NCBI GenBank assembly: GCA_910585735.1
Contig: CAJUEU010000052.1
Coordinates: forward strand, 1-9,138
Source of the DNA: an uncultured Oscillospiraceae bacterium
Lineage (GTDB): Bacteria > Bacillota > Clostridia > Oscillospirales > Oscillospiraceae
DNA length: 9,138 nt
Direction: 5' to 3'
The first letter of the stretch is position 1. Each line of letters opens with the position of its first letter. The notes beneath the pieces were generated by a model. It did no database searches and was not told where the DNA came from. It saw nothing but the letters and a program-made list of their open reading frames with translations. Below, one piece after another: positions 1 to 6,131 of the stretch. The position numbers and the translations under genes are program-made.

Positions 1-254
1 AACCGCTCCAGCTTCAGCTTCTCCTTGCAGATCTTCCGCATCTCGGCCTCGATCTCGGCCAGATGCTCGGGGGTAAAGGCGAAGGGGGCGTCCATGTCGT
101 AGTACCAGCCCTCGTCGATGGAGGGGCCGATGGCCAGCTTGACTTCCGGCCACAGCCGCTTCACGGCCTGGGCCATCACGTGGGAGCAGGTGTGCCAGTA
201 GGTCTTTTTGTATTCGGGGTTTTCAAAGCTGTACTCAAAATTTTCTTCTGCCAT
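1..254 (-). CDS. thrS: Threonyl-tRNA synthetase, N-terminal part (cut by window edge; no TGS domain)
   Basis: Only the first 84 codons are in the window; the gene continues past base 1. ThrS attaches threonine to tRNA-Thr in the cytoplasm. The visible protein begins with about 20 polar residues and then HTCSHVMAQAVKRLW (residues 21-35), followed by IGPSIDEGWYYDMD. These match the start of the ThrS/AlaRS editing domain, including the HxxxH pair (H21, H25) that helps form the editing site for mischarged Ser-tRNA-Thr. Typical bacterial ThrS has a TGS domain of about 60 residues before this motif, and it is absent here. The ATG start at 254 has an AAGGAGG ribosome site about 8 bases upstream, so the short N-terminus is not a start-calling error. 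The T-box leader upstream carries a threonine specifier, which independently supports the identification. AlaX-type editing proteins share this fold, but the length reached and the T-box favour thrS. Confidence 0.88.
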   Translation of the reverse strand, partial: MAEENFEYSFENPEYKKTYWHTCSHVMAQAVKRLWPEVKLAIGPSIDEGWYYDMDAPFAFTPEHLAEIEAEMRKICKEKLKLER

Positions 255-278
255 ACTGTTTTCCTCCTTGTGTCGTCT

Positions 279-349
279 GTAGGGGCGCGCCGTGCGCCCG
301 TGTGGTAGATGCGCGGCTGAACGGGCGGGCGCACACTGTGCGCCCCTAC
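279..349. repeat. GC-rich inverted repeat between T-box terminator and thrS start
   Basis: The left arm at 279-300 begins GTAGGGGCGCGCCGTGCGCC. The right arm at 326-349 reads, on the opposite strand, GTAGGGGCGCACAGTGTGCG and onwards. The arms are the same length to within two bases, with few mismatches, and about 25 bases lie between them. The unit can fold into one long hairpin in the thrS mRNA leader, downstream of the T-box terminator. It looks like a small dispersed palindromic element (REP/MITE-like) rather than part of the T-box. No transposase is nearby. Confidence 0.7.
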
Positions 350-369
350 CTCCACGCCGCCTTCGGGGC

Positions 370-406
370 AAAACAAAACGCCTCACCCCTGAGAAATTCA
401 GGGGTG
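370..406 (-). terminator. T-box controlled intrinsic terminator of the thrS leader
   Basis: Read on the minus strand, a 9-bp stem CACCCCTGA/TCAGGGGTG (398-406 with 384-392, five-base loop) is followed after a few bases by TTTTGTTTTG (379-370). The 5' side of this hairpin overlaps the sequence that the T-box motif would pair with, so antiterminator and terminator are mutually exclusive. Uncharged tRNA-Thr would favour read-through into thrS. Confidence 0.88.
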
Positions 407-723
407 AAGCGGTACGCTCCACGGTTCCACCCTGCTTACGGGAAGCGCGGAGGCCGTCGCGAGCAACGCGGATGGACCGAAGCGAGGGCGTTGTGGCAGT
501 CAAAGACTGCCTACCAGCCCGAGTCGGAGGGAAGCCGCGCGTCGCGAGCAGGCGCAGCGTGACAGCCCGTCGCTCGTGTTTGCTGTAACGGGCAAATCCC
601 GGCCCATTCCTCATGGGCGGCTCAGGAGTGGTACAGCCGCTGCGTTCCGTAAGGCTCTTTCACCCGGTGAGCCTCTCTCTGAACGGCGCTCTGCGGTTTC
701 TTCTCCGTCAAAGCCGGTTTGAT
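370..723 (-). promoter_or_regulatory. T-box riboswitch, threonine-specific, controlling thrS
   Basis: This cis-acting leader senses uncharged tRNA and sits just upstream of thrS. Stem I is closed by CCGGC (713-717) pairing with GCCGG (599-603). Its apical half shows AGAGA and a GGCTC...GAGCC stem (653-673). The specifier loop contains ACC, a threonine codon, at 632-630, followed by A as usual. The linker GCCCGTTACAG follows stem I. A perfect 7-bp hairpin GGCAGTC/GACTGCC (495-511) probably corresponds to stem III. The T-box motif AGGGTGGAACCGTGG lies at 433-419; its TGGA would pair with the tRNA end, with A facing a U discriminator base. The terminator at 384-406 follows. About 60 bases between the 495-511 hairpin and the T-box motif are longer than in compact T-boxes and fold into additional GC-rich structure. 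Confidence 0.92.
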
Positions 724-729
724 GTGGAT

Positions 730-758
730 AGTGTAGCACTCCCAAAAGCAAAAGTCAA
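730..758 (-). promoter_or_regulatory. Promoter of the thrS T-box transcript
   Basis: On the minus strand there is TTGACT (758-753), a 17-base spacer, and TACACT (735-730). The first base of the transcript would be near 723, just upstream of the base of T-box stem I, so promoter and riboswitch fit together. Confidence 0.8.
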
Positions 759-809
759 CCCCCGGGATGATTTCCCTTGGGCAGATGGAAGAAACAGGAA
801 AAGTCATCA

Positions 810-839
810 TTGACAAACCGATAACTATTGTTATATAAT
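810..839 (+). promoter_or_regulatory. Strong promoter for the exported-protein gene pair
   Basis: A perfect TTGACA (810-815) and a perfect TATAAT (834-839) are separated by 18 bases in AT-rich sequence. The next start codon on this strand is at 1027, so the mRNA leader would be about 180 bases. That leader has a small GGAC...GTCC hairpin near 907-921. I do not recognise a riboswitch class in it. The thrS promoter lies about 50 bp away and points in the opposite direction. Confidence 0.8.
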
Positions 840-1026
840 ACAAATATAGAGGATAGCTTCTCGATAAAATTAGGCAAAGCGTAGATATACGGCGGCATAT
901 CAGAAAGGACCGGGTGAGTCCCATGCAGAATTAAACTGGTCTATCTCTTTCATCCCCCCGCCTTGTTCTGTGCCTTGTCCCACCGTACCTATACCTATTT
1001 CTCCAAAAGAAAGAAGGTTTATAATT

Positions 1027-1914
1027 ATGACAAAGAAATTCGTATCTATATTCCTGGCTTTGGCCATGTGCCTAACCCTGGCGGCCCCGGCATTCGCGGA
1101 GACTCCGACCAAAGATGAGCCCGAATATGATGAAATCGTTGTTTTCAGCGATACCATATCAGGAGATGGTGTTCAGCCTTTGAGCGCTTTGACAAATGAA
1201 GAGCGTATCCAACAAGCAAGAGAGGGTGTACTCGCCCTGAATCTGGGGAAAATGGGCTTTAGCTATATTGAGGAAGCCTGTTTGTCCGAATTGAAAAGAT
1301 TTTCAGAAGAAGATAGTATCATACTTCAAGAATATACGGTTCTCATTCCTAAGAATCGTGCGGCAACGCCACGTTATCTGGATACTTATAAGGACGTGGA
1401 TGTTTATTTTGACGAGGTAAGCAAGGGCGGGTACGGGCGGATTTATGGCAAAGAATATCATAGGGAGCTTGTTCAATGGATAGCAGGTACAATTGATTTT
1501 TTGGTGTCTATAAGTGGAGGCAGTATGTTCAGTCTTCCATGGTCTGCTGTTTCGACTTTGAACGGTATTCCTACTTTGTTTGATCAATTTGAAGAGGACG
1601 AAATGACGAAATCGGCCACATTTAATTTTACAACTCAAGCCTTCTATGCCAAAGATGGCAATACATATAAAAATGTTCTTAATCGAGAATACGGGACAGC
1701 TCGTTGCATTCTCCAGTGTATATTTATCGATACAAAGGTTGGGGGATTTACATATAACTTGCCGGAGCAGCAAGTACCTGAGATAACAAAATTGAATTAT
1801 GAAACTTACAAAAATTATTTGATTATTGCCTGGGGAGCTTACGTTAACAACTATAGCGCCCCCTTGGAATTTCCTATTTGGACTAGCGTAACACTGGATT
1901 GGACAACACCTTAA
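1027..1914 (+). CDS. Exported protein of unknown function
   Basis: I do not recognise the family. The 295-residue protein starts at ATG 1027, with AAGAAGG about 8 bases before it; the open frame extends further upstream but without a ribosome site. Residues 1-24 form a clear signal peptide (MTKKF, a hydrophobic core, then an AFA cleavage motif), so the mature protein begins ETPTK and is secreted or held at the cell surface. The mature part is acidic near its N-terminus. A more apolar Gly/Ser-rich stretch at about 150-185 could be a buried or membrane-associating segment. Tyr and Asn are frequent in the C-terminal third, and the protein ends TLDWTTP. There are two close cysteines (C227, C231). 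Base composition is clearly AT-richer than the genes to the right, which suggests transfer. It is followed one base later by the next gene, so the two are co-transcribed and probably functionally linked. Confidence 0.82.
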   Translation: MTKKFVSIFLALAMCLTLAAPAFAETPTKDEPEYDEIVVFSDTISGDGVQPLSALTNEERIQQAREGVLALNLGKMGFSYIEEACLSELKRFSEEDSIILQEYTVLIPKNRAATPRYLDTYKDVDVYFDEVSKGGYGRIYGKEYHRELVQWIAGTIDFLVSISGGSMFSLPWSAVSTLNGIPTLFDQFEEDEMTKSATFNFTTQAFYAKDGNTYKNVLNREYGTARCILQCIFIDTKVGGFTYNLPEQQVPEITKLNYETYKNYLIIAWGAYVNNYSAPLEFPIWTSVTLDWTTP

Positions 1915-1915
1915 A

Positions 1916-2368
1916 ATGGATAATTCACGGTTTAGTAAGCGGCTGACTTTTAAAGTTTTTCTCATTGCGGCAGCAATTGCAGTTGTCATGTTTTGGTGGA
2001 TCGGCCCCCTGCACTTTTCCCGCATTGTGCCCGACGATATCGTCTGCTGTCAGGTCCTTTATATTGACCTGACAGATTCTACACCCGAACAGATTACGGG
2101 CAGTATTACCTTGGAACAGGAAGATATGAAGGCGCTGGTGGATTTTCTCGATGGGCGTAGTATGAGACCAGTATGGAAAGTGGGAATGGATATCCGATAC
2201 ATGAATATCGATTATACCTTGCTTTTCTACGATGAGTCGACCCTTCGGGCTCAAGCATCTGTTACCGACCGGGGAGAAGTCAGAATTGGAAACAGGACCT
2301 ACCAGCTTTCTGATTGGACCGAAAGTGATGGTGTTGAGTTATATAGTTTGATCATGGGAAAAAGATAG
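1916..2368 (+). CDS. Small membrane-anchored protein of unknown function
   Basis: This 150-residue protein has no family that I recognise. It has a basic N-terminus (KRLTFK), one hydrophobic segment at about 12-30 (VFLIAAAIAVVMFWWIG) and a soluble domain of about 115 residues that should lie outside the membrane. The domain has alternating strands and charged turns (LEQEDMKALVDFLDG, YMNIDYTLLFYDE), as in small beta-rich lipoprotein-like domains. Its ATG is one base after the upstream stop codon and has no strong ribosome site of its own, so translation is probably coupled to the upstream gene. The AT-rich codon use matches that gene. An envelope role alongside the exported partner is inference only. 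Confidence 0.78.
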   Translation: MDNSRFSKRLTFKVFLIAAAIAVVMFWWIGPLHFSRIVPDDIVCCQVLYIDLTDSTPEQITGSITLEQEDMKALVDFLDGRSMRPVWKVGMDIRYMNIDYTLLFYDESTLRAQASVTDRGEVRIGNRTYQLSDWTESDGVELYSLIMGKR

Positions 2369-2527
2369 TTTTTCCTTATGAAACGGCGGTATAGTTCTTG
2401 TGGCAGACATGAGACACAGGGACGGCTAGCGTGTGGTGAAATACATTTTTCCACATTTGTTCCCGTGTGACGGACATCGGCATGGTTGTTCTTGTCTCGG
2501 TCCTCCGCAAGTGAACATCATCTGCAA

Positions 2528-2575
2528 CAAGGCCGGACCTCAGGGCACGGGGTTCGGCCTTGCTTTCATTTCCCT
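2528..2575 (+). terminator. Probable terminator of the exported-protein operon
   Basis: CAAGGCCGGACC (2528-2539) pairs with GGTTCGGCCTTG (2551-2562), with one mismatch and an 11-base loop, followed by the T-rich CTTTCATTT. It lies about 160 bases after the stop at 2368 and before the next promoter at 2596. The rest of 2369-2527 shows no gene that I can support. Confidence 0.6.
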
Positions 2576-2595
2576 TAATAAGTGCAAGAAAAAAT

Positions 2596-2624
2596 TTGAC
2601 GTTCCCACCAAAAGTTTGTAAAAT
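2596..2624 (+). promoter_or_regulatory. Promoter of the YdjC/ChbG-type deacetylase gene
   Basis: TTGACG (2596-2601), a 17-base spacer and TAAAAT (2619-2624) lie about 47 bases upstream of the ATG at 2671. Confidence 0.72.
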
Positions 2625-2670
2625 AGAGTCAGGCAAATCGCCAAAATTCACATTTACAGGAGGGGTTTTC

Positions 2671-3492
2671 ATGAAACTTTTGGTTCAGGGCGACGACTAC
2701 GGCTTTACCAAGGGCGTTACCTACGGCATTCTGGATGCCATTGACAACGGCGTTCTTCGCAACACGGGCATGTTCCCCAACATGCCCATCGCCCCCTGGG
2801 CGGCGGAGCAGTGGAAGGCCAAGGAGCGTCCCCAGGCCTGTCTGGGCATCGACTTCAACATTGTCTCGGGTCCCTCTACCGCCGCCCCCAAGTCGGTCCC
2901 CAGCCTGGTGGACGACAAGGGAGAGTTTATCCGTTCCGGCGCCCGGCTCAAGGACCCCCGGTTCCAGACCGAGGAAGGCCGCCGGGAGATGTTCCCCTAT
3001 GAGGAGGTCTACCGGGAGATCCGGGCCCAGTATGACCGTTTTGTGGCTCTCATAGGCCGCAAGCCCGGCTACCTTCACGGCCACTCCCTGGGCCACGAGC
3101 ACTACAACGAAGCCATCCACCAGGTGAGCCGGGAGGAGGGAGTCCCCTACTCCATGGACATACAGCGGAAGTACGGCTTCTCCTCCCTCTTCCAGAAGCT
3201 GCCCGGGGGCGGCATGCCCAAGGACCCCGCCAAGAACAAGAAGGTCTTTGACCCCATGGAGCAGCTCAACAAGGATCCTCTGGCCAACTTTATGAAGTAC
3301 GCCGACGAGTTCCTCCGGGAAGCTTACGTCATGTTCGGCGGCCACCCCGGCTTTGTGGACGCCGAACTCATGGGCCTCACCACCCTCTCCCTGGAGCGGA
3401 TGCGGGACCACGAGGCGGTGACCTCCCCGGCCCTCAAGCAGTGGGTGGAGGACAACGGGGTGGAGCTTATCACCTATTACGACCTTGCCTGA
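2671..3492 (+). CDS. ChbG/YdjC-family carbohydrate deacetylase
   Basis: This 273-residue cytoplasmic protein has no signal peptide. It starts at ATG 2671 behind AGGAGGGG; the longer open frame upstream lacks a ribosome site and spans the promoter. YdjC/ChbG proteins are metal-dependent TIM-barrel-like enzymes that remove acetyl groups from N-acetylated sugars such as chitin disaccharide. Visible marks are the N-terminal GDDYG (residues 7-11, catalytic/metal Asp), the His cluster YLHGHSLGHEHY (134-145) and the C-terminal GGHPG (223-227). The second metal site, usually GxHxN, reads GIDFN here (D61 in place of His), which may mark a subfamily with altered metal binding or substrate. The length is normal for the family. 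The gene has its own promoter and terminator, so it is a single-gene unit. The substrate cannot be told from the sequence. Confidence 0.87.
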   Translation: MKLLVQGDDYGFTKGVTYGILDAIDNGVLRNTGMFPNMPIAPWAAEQWKAKERPQACLGIDFNIVSGPSTAAPKSVPSLVDDKGEFIRSGARLKDPRFQTEEGRREMFPYEEVYREIRAQYDRFVALIGRKPGYLHGHSLGHEHYNEAIHQVSREEGVPYSMDIQRKYGFSSLFQKLPGGGMPKDPAKNKKVFDPMEQLNKDPLANFMKYADEFLREAYVMFGGHPGFVDAELMGLTTLSLERMRDHEAVTSPALKQWVEDNGVELITYYDLA

Positions 3493-3511
3493 GCTCTATT
3501 TTCCGATCTCC

Positions 3512-3548
3512 AAAAAAGGACTGGCCTGTGGCCAGTCCTTTTGTTCTC
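3512..3548. terminator. Bidirectional terminator between the deacetylase and the hydrolase
   Basis: A perfect 13-bp stem AAAAGGACTGGCC (3514-3526) / GGCCAGTCCTTTT (3530-3542) has a 3-base loop. T runs leave the hairpin on both strands: TTTTGTT to the right and TTTTTTGG when read leftwards. It therefore serves the plus-strand gene ending at 3492 and the minus-strand gene ending at 3574. Confidence 0.9.
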
Positions 3549-3573
3549 CCCGCGCTCCCCTTTGTGCCCGGCC

Positions 3574-4365
3574 CTACCCTCTCACGCCCTTCCAAAAGCG
3601 CTCCATCGTTTCATTAAATTCCCGGGGCACGTCCATGTTGACACAGTGTCCCGCACCCTCAAAAACGACCACGGTACAATCGGGCTCCCTGCCTTTCCAA
3701 GCCTTGATCGCCTCCAATTCCATTGGAAGGTCAAATTCTCCGCAGCCGATCAGAAGTGGATAATCCCTTTTCCCGGTTTCATACCGGTTCACCATACTGT
3801 TGAGCGTGGCCAGAAACAGAAACGACTTTTTGGGAAAGCGGAGGTTCATCGTGAAAAATTCATTTTGGGCCTGTGGGGTATATGCGGAAATTTTTTTGTT
3901 TGCCTGGGCAAACCATTTGACCGAGACAAAGGCCTTCAGCATCATCAGCCCTTGCTTCCCGCTGTTTTCCCCCTGCATTTTCGGGTCAAAATGATTCACG
4001 TCATAGCCTCCAAAGCAGGCCAGCGAGCTTACCGCCTGCGGATAACGGTTGGCAAGATCCTGGGCCAGGACCGCTCCCAGTGAGACCCCCACAATATGCG
4101 CCTTCTCAATCTGCTCCGCTTGTAAAATGTCAAATATCCAGTCTGACATCTGATTGACCGTATCGCCCTTTCGGGTATCCGTCGACTGTCCGTGGCCGAT
4201 CACGTCAACCGCCAGGATGTTGTATTGATCCTCAAAATACGCGAACTGCGCCCGGAACATGCTGTGGTCCACAAAGGCGGCGTGAAGAAAAAGGATCCAT
4301 TCAGCCTGCCCGGTCCTGCTTACAAAGTATGCAATGGGGGAATTGGCCAGTTTTGCGGATTGCAT
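3574..4365 (-). CDS. Alpha/beta hydrolase
   Basis: This 263-residue cytoplasmic protein has the alpha/beta hydrolase fold. In order: an oxyanion-hole region FLHAAF (26-31, where many relatives have HGxxx), NILAVDVIGHGQS (49-61, typical strand 4 and turn), the nucleophile elbow GVSLG with Ser95, the acid candidate Asp212 in GCGEFD (208-213), and His240 in GAGHCVN. The triad is therefore complete. The length is normal. Such enzymes hydrolyse esters, lactones or C-C bonds; the substrate cannot be assigned. The ATG at 4365 has AGGTAGG about 8 bases upstream. An ATG further up runs straight into a stop codon. The gene is transcribed alone, divergently from the transglutaminase-like gene, and ends at the shared terminator. 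Codon use is less GC-extreme than in the deacetylase next door. Confidence 0.9.
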   Translation of the reverse strand: MQSAKLANSPIAYFVSRTGQAEWILFLHAAFVDHSMFRAQFAYFEDQYNILAVDVIGHGQSTDTRKGDTVNQMSDWIFDILQAEQIEKAHIVGVSLGAVLAQDLANRYPQAVSSLACFGGYDVNHFDPKMQGENSGKQGLMMLKAFVSVKWFAQANKKISAYTPQAQNEFFTMNLRFPKKSFLFLATLNSMVNRYETGKRDYPLLIGCGEFDLPMELEAIKAWKGREPDCTVVVFEGAGHCVNMDVPREFNETMERFWKGVRG

Positions 4366-4442
4366 TGCTTTTCCTACCTCATTTCCTCCAAAAGTGGTCG
4401 ACCCTTGATCGGGAGCCTCATAAAACCCTTGGCAACGCTGTT

Positions 4443-4471
4443 ATTATATACTCTTTCTCCGGGCACGTCAA
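4443..4471 (-). promoter_or_regulatory. Promoter of the alpha/beta hydrolase gene
   Basis: On the minus strand there is TTGACG (4471-4466), a 17-base spacer and a perfect TATAAT (4448-4443). The leader to the ATG at 4365 is about 70 bases. Only 27 bp separate its -35 box from the -35 box of the divergent promoter. Confidence 0.82.
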
Positions 4472-4498
4472 TCAATCGCGGCTTTATGACAAATATAC

Positions 4499-4527
4499 TT
4501 GTCTCCGGCAGGATACTCCAGTATAAT
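4499..4527 (+). promoter_or_regulatory. Promoter of the transglutaminase-like gene
   Basis: TTGTCT (4499-4504), a 17-base spacer and a perfect TATAAT (4522-4527). The ATG at 4642 follows after a leader of about 108 bases. It is arranged back to back with the hydrolase promoter. Confidence 0.75.
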
Positions 4528-4641
4528 AGTTCCGTGGGCGTGGCTTCGGTCTATGTGCCTATGCCGGTATTTCAGGCCTTCCCCACGGAGTACGCACTTT
4601 TCCAAAAGGAAAGAGCCTATGGTCACAAAGGGAGGGCCGTC

Positions 4642-5535
4642 ATGAAAAAACATATCTATGGGGTGGGGGCCCTGGTCCTCCTTCTTTTTTCCGGCGCGCT
4701 GTTTCTCTTCTCCCCATCCGTCCCCCCGGAAGCCCCCCATCCCCGGCAGATCCTCTCCGGGGAACGCTCCGAGCTGGACCAGGCCCTTCTGGACCAGGGG
4801 GTGGTGGAGGTCCGCTATACCGGGCGGGAGGACCGCAAGCTGAAGGTCCAGATCACCCAGCCTGACGGAAGCGACTACAACTACGACCTGAACAACGCCG
4901 GGAATTGGGAGACCTACCCCCTCACCCTGGGAAACGGGACCTACACCGTAAAGTTGTTGGAGCACATCGAGGGGGAGCGGTATGTCATTCGGGACGCCTA
5001 CCCCTTGGAGCTCACTCTGGCCGCCCCCCTCTCCCCCTTCCTCCGCCCCAACCAGATCGTCAGCTATGCCCCCAACGGCCAGGCCGCGGCCCTGGCCGGA
5101 CAGGTCGCCGCCCTGGGGGAGAACGACCTTGCGCGGGTGGAGCTGCTCTTTGACTACGTGGCGGAGCATGTCCGCTATGACTACGGCAAATCCGCCTCGG
5201 TGGCCCCGGGATACCTTCCCGATGTGGAGAAGACTCTGGCCCAGGGCAAGGGCATCTGCTTTGACTACGCCGCCCTTCTCTGCGCCATGGTCCGCTCCCA
5301 GGGGATCCCCTGCCGGCTGGTGACGGGCAACGCCATAGACGGCGGCACACAGCTTTACCACGCCTGGGTGGAGGTGTGGTGTCAGACCGGGGGCACGGTG
5401 GACGGGGTCATCCCCGTCACGGCGGAGGCCTGGTCCCGGCTGGACCCCACCTTTGTGTCCAGCGGCGAGAGAAGCCGGGATATTCTGGATTTTGTCAGTG
5501 ACGATGAAAATTATGAGCCTATGTTCTATTATTGA
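4642..5535 (+). CDS. Exported transglutaminase-like protein
   Basis: This 297-residue protein starts at ATG 4642, with GGGAGG about 7 bases before it. The open frame reaches back to 4192, but that extension crosses the divergent promoters and is not coding. An N-terminal hydrophobic segment (residues 6-24, after MKKH) is a signal peptide or anchor without a lipobox, so the protein acts outside the membrane. Residues 50-125 form a beta-rich region. The C-terminal half is a transglutaminase-like core with a complete triad: Cys206 in GKGICFDYAALL, His240 in YHAWVEVW and Asp268 in RLDPTF. Relatives act as proteases, amidases or crosslinkers on cell-wall or protein substrates; which of these applies is unknown. 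No terminator is seen before the HIT gene 78 bp downstream, so some read-through is possible. Confidence 0.88.
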   Translation: MKKHIYGVGALVLLLFSGALFLFSPSVPPEAPHPRQILSGERSELDQALLDQGVVEVRYTGREDRKLKVQITQPDGSDYNYDLNNAGNWETYPLTLGNGTYTVKLLEHIEGERYVIRDAYPLELTLAAPLSPFLRPNQIVSYAPNGQAAALAGQVAALGENDLARVELLFDYVAEHVRYDYGKSASVAPGYLPDVEKTLAQGKGICFDYAALLCAMVRSQGIPCRLVTGNAIDGGTQLYHAWVEVWCQTGGTVDGVIPVTAEAWSRLDPTFVSSGERSRDILDFVSDDENYEPMFYY

Positions 5536-5545
5536 GGGATTTTCT

Positions 5546-5574
5546 TTGCTTTTCTCCCTCTTTTATGGTAAGCT
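5546..5574 (+). promoter_or_regulatory. Possible weak promoter of the HIT-family gene
   Basis: TTGCTT (5546-5551), a 17-base spacer and TAAGCT (5569-5574). The spacing is right but both boxes are poor matches. The gene could instead be read from the transglutaminase-like promoter. Confidence 0.35.
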
Positions 5575-5613
5575 ATCCTTAGCCAGAAGAAAAAAAAGAA
5601 AGGATGATCTATC

Positions 5614-6045
5614 ATGAAAGACCAGAACTGCGCCTACTGTATGCGCCAGGAGAAGCCCGAGCTGCTGGACGCCTTCGGCGTCTATATCTGCGACCTCTCG
5701 GTCAGCTCCCTCATCCTCTTCAAGGAGCAGAGCCACCCCGGCCGGTGCATCGTGGCCTACAAGGACCATGTCAGCGAGCTGGTAAACCTCTCTGAGGCCG
5801 AGCGCGACGCCTTCTTTGCCGACGTGGCCCGGGCCGCCAAGGCCATCCACGCCGCCTTCCACCCCGACAAGGTCAACTACGGCGCCTATGGCGACACCGG
5901 CTGCCACCTCCACTTCCACCTGGTCCCCAAGTACAGGGAGGACGACTTCGAGTGGGGCGGAGTTTTCGCCATGAACCCCGGCCGCAAGACCCTCAGCGAG
6001 GCGGAGTACGCCGAAATGATCGAGAAGCTCAAGGCCAATCTGTAA
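5614..6045 (+). CDS. HIT (histidine triad) family protein
   Basis: This 143-residue cytoplasmic protein starts at ATG 5614 behind AAAGGATG. The histidine triad HLHFHLV (residues 98-104) is the active site of HIT nucleotide hydrolases/transferases, which cleave nucleoside phosphoramidates or dinucleoside polyphosphates. The N-terminal CxxC (C6, C9) together with later histidines probably binds zinc, as in many HIT proteins. LFKEQSHPGRCIVAYKDHV (35-53) matches the usual second strand pair of the fold. The usual Asn/Gly-rich stretch before the triad reads NYGAYGDTGC. The C-terminal FEWGGVF...LSEAEYAEMIEKL is typical of the Firmicutes subgroup. The gene stands alone between a weak promoter and a strong terminator. 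The physiological substrate is unknown. Confidence 0.92.
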   Translation: MKDQNCAYCMRQEKPELLDAFGVYICDLSVSSLILFKEQSHPGRCIVAYKDHVSELVNLSEAERDAFFADVARAAKAIHAAFHPDKVNYGAYGDTGCHLHFHLVPKYREDDFEWGGVFAMNPGRKTLSEAEYAEMIEKLKANL

Positions 6046-6057
6046 TTGGACCTGAAC

Positions 6058-6105
6058 CGCAAAACCATATCCGCCAAGCCCGGCTTGGCGGATATGGTTT
6101 CATCC
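6058..6105 (+). terminator. Terminator after the HIT-family gene
   Basis: A perfect 18-bp stem runs from AAACCATATC (6062 onwards) to GATATGGTTT (ending 6100), with the 3-base loop CCG at 6080-6082. It starts 17 bases after the stop codon at 6045. The T run after the stem is short (TTTCATCCTT), but stem length and position support termination. Confidence 0.8.
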
Positions 6106-6131
6106 TTGCCCCTGTTTATGGAGGGAAAACC

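Noticed and set aside
846..1026. Possible riboswitch in the leader of the exported-protein gene (AGGCAAAGC resembles part of a c-di-GMP leader)
   Set aside because: The second conserved block and the stems of the c-di-GMP-I class are not found and no terminator follows, so the resemblance is too short.
1303..2025. Open frame of 240 codons on the minus strand
   Set aside because: It lies antisense to the signal-peptide protein and its partner, has no ribosome site, and its residue makeup is implausible. The plus-strand genes explain the region.
2400..2520. GAGACACAGGGACGG, resembling the end of a palindromic repeat seen in some Firmicutes
   Set aside because: No convincing opposite arm is present, and one short match does not establish an element.
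2629..3411. Open frame of 260 codons on the minus strand
   Set aside because: It is antisense to the deacetylase, with the Gly/Val/Leu-rich translation typical of a high-GC shadow.
4192..4641. N-terminal extension of the transglutaminase-like frame
   Set aside because: It overlaps the hydrolase gene and both divergent promoters. The ATG at 4642 has a ribosome site and begins a proper signal peptide.
4468..5361. Open frame of 297 codons on the minus strand
   Set aside because: It is antisense to the transglutaminase-like gene, whose catalytic triad is intact. Low-complexity Gly/Val composition.
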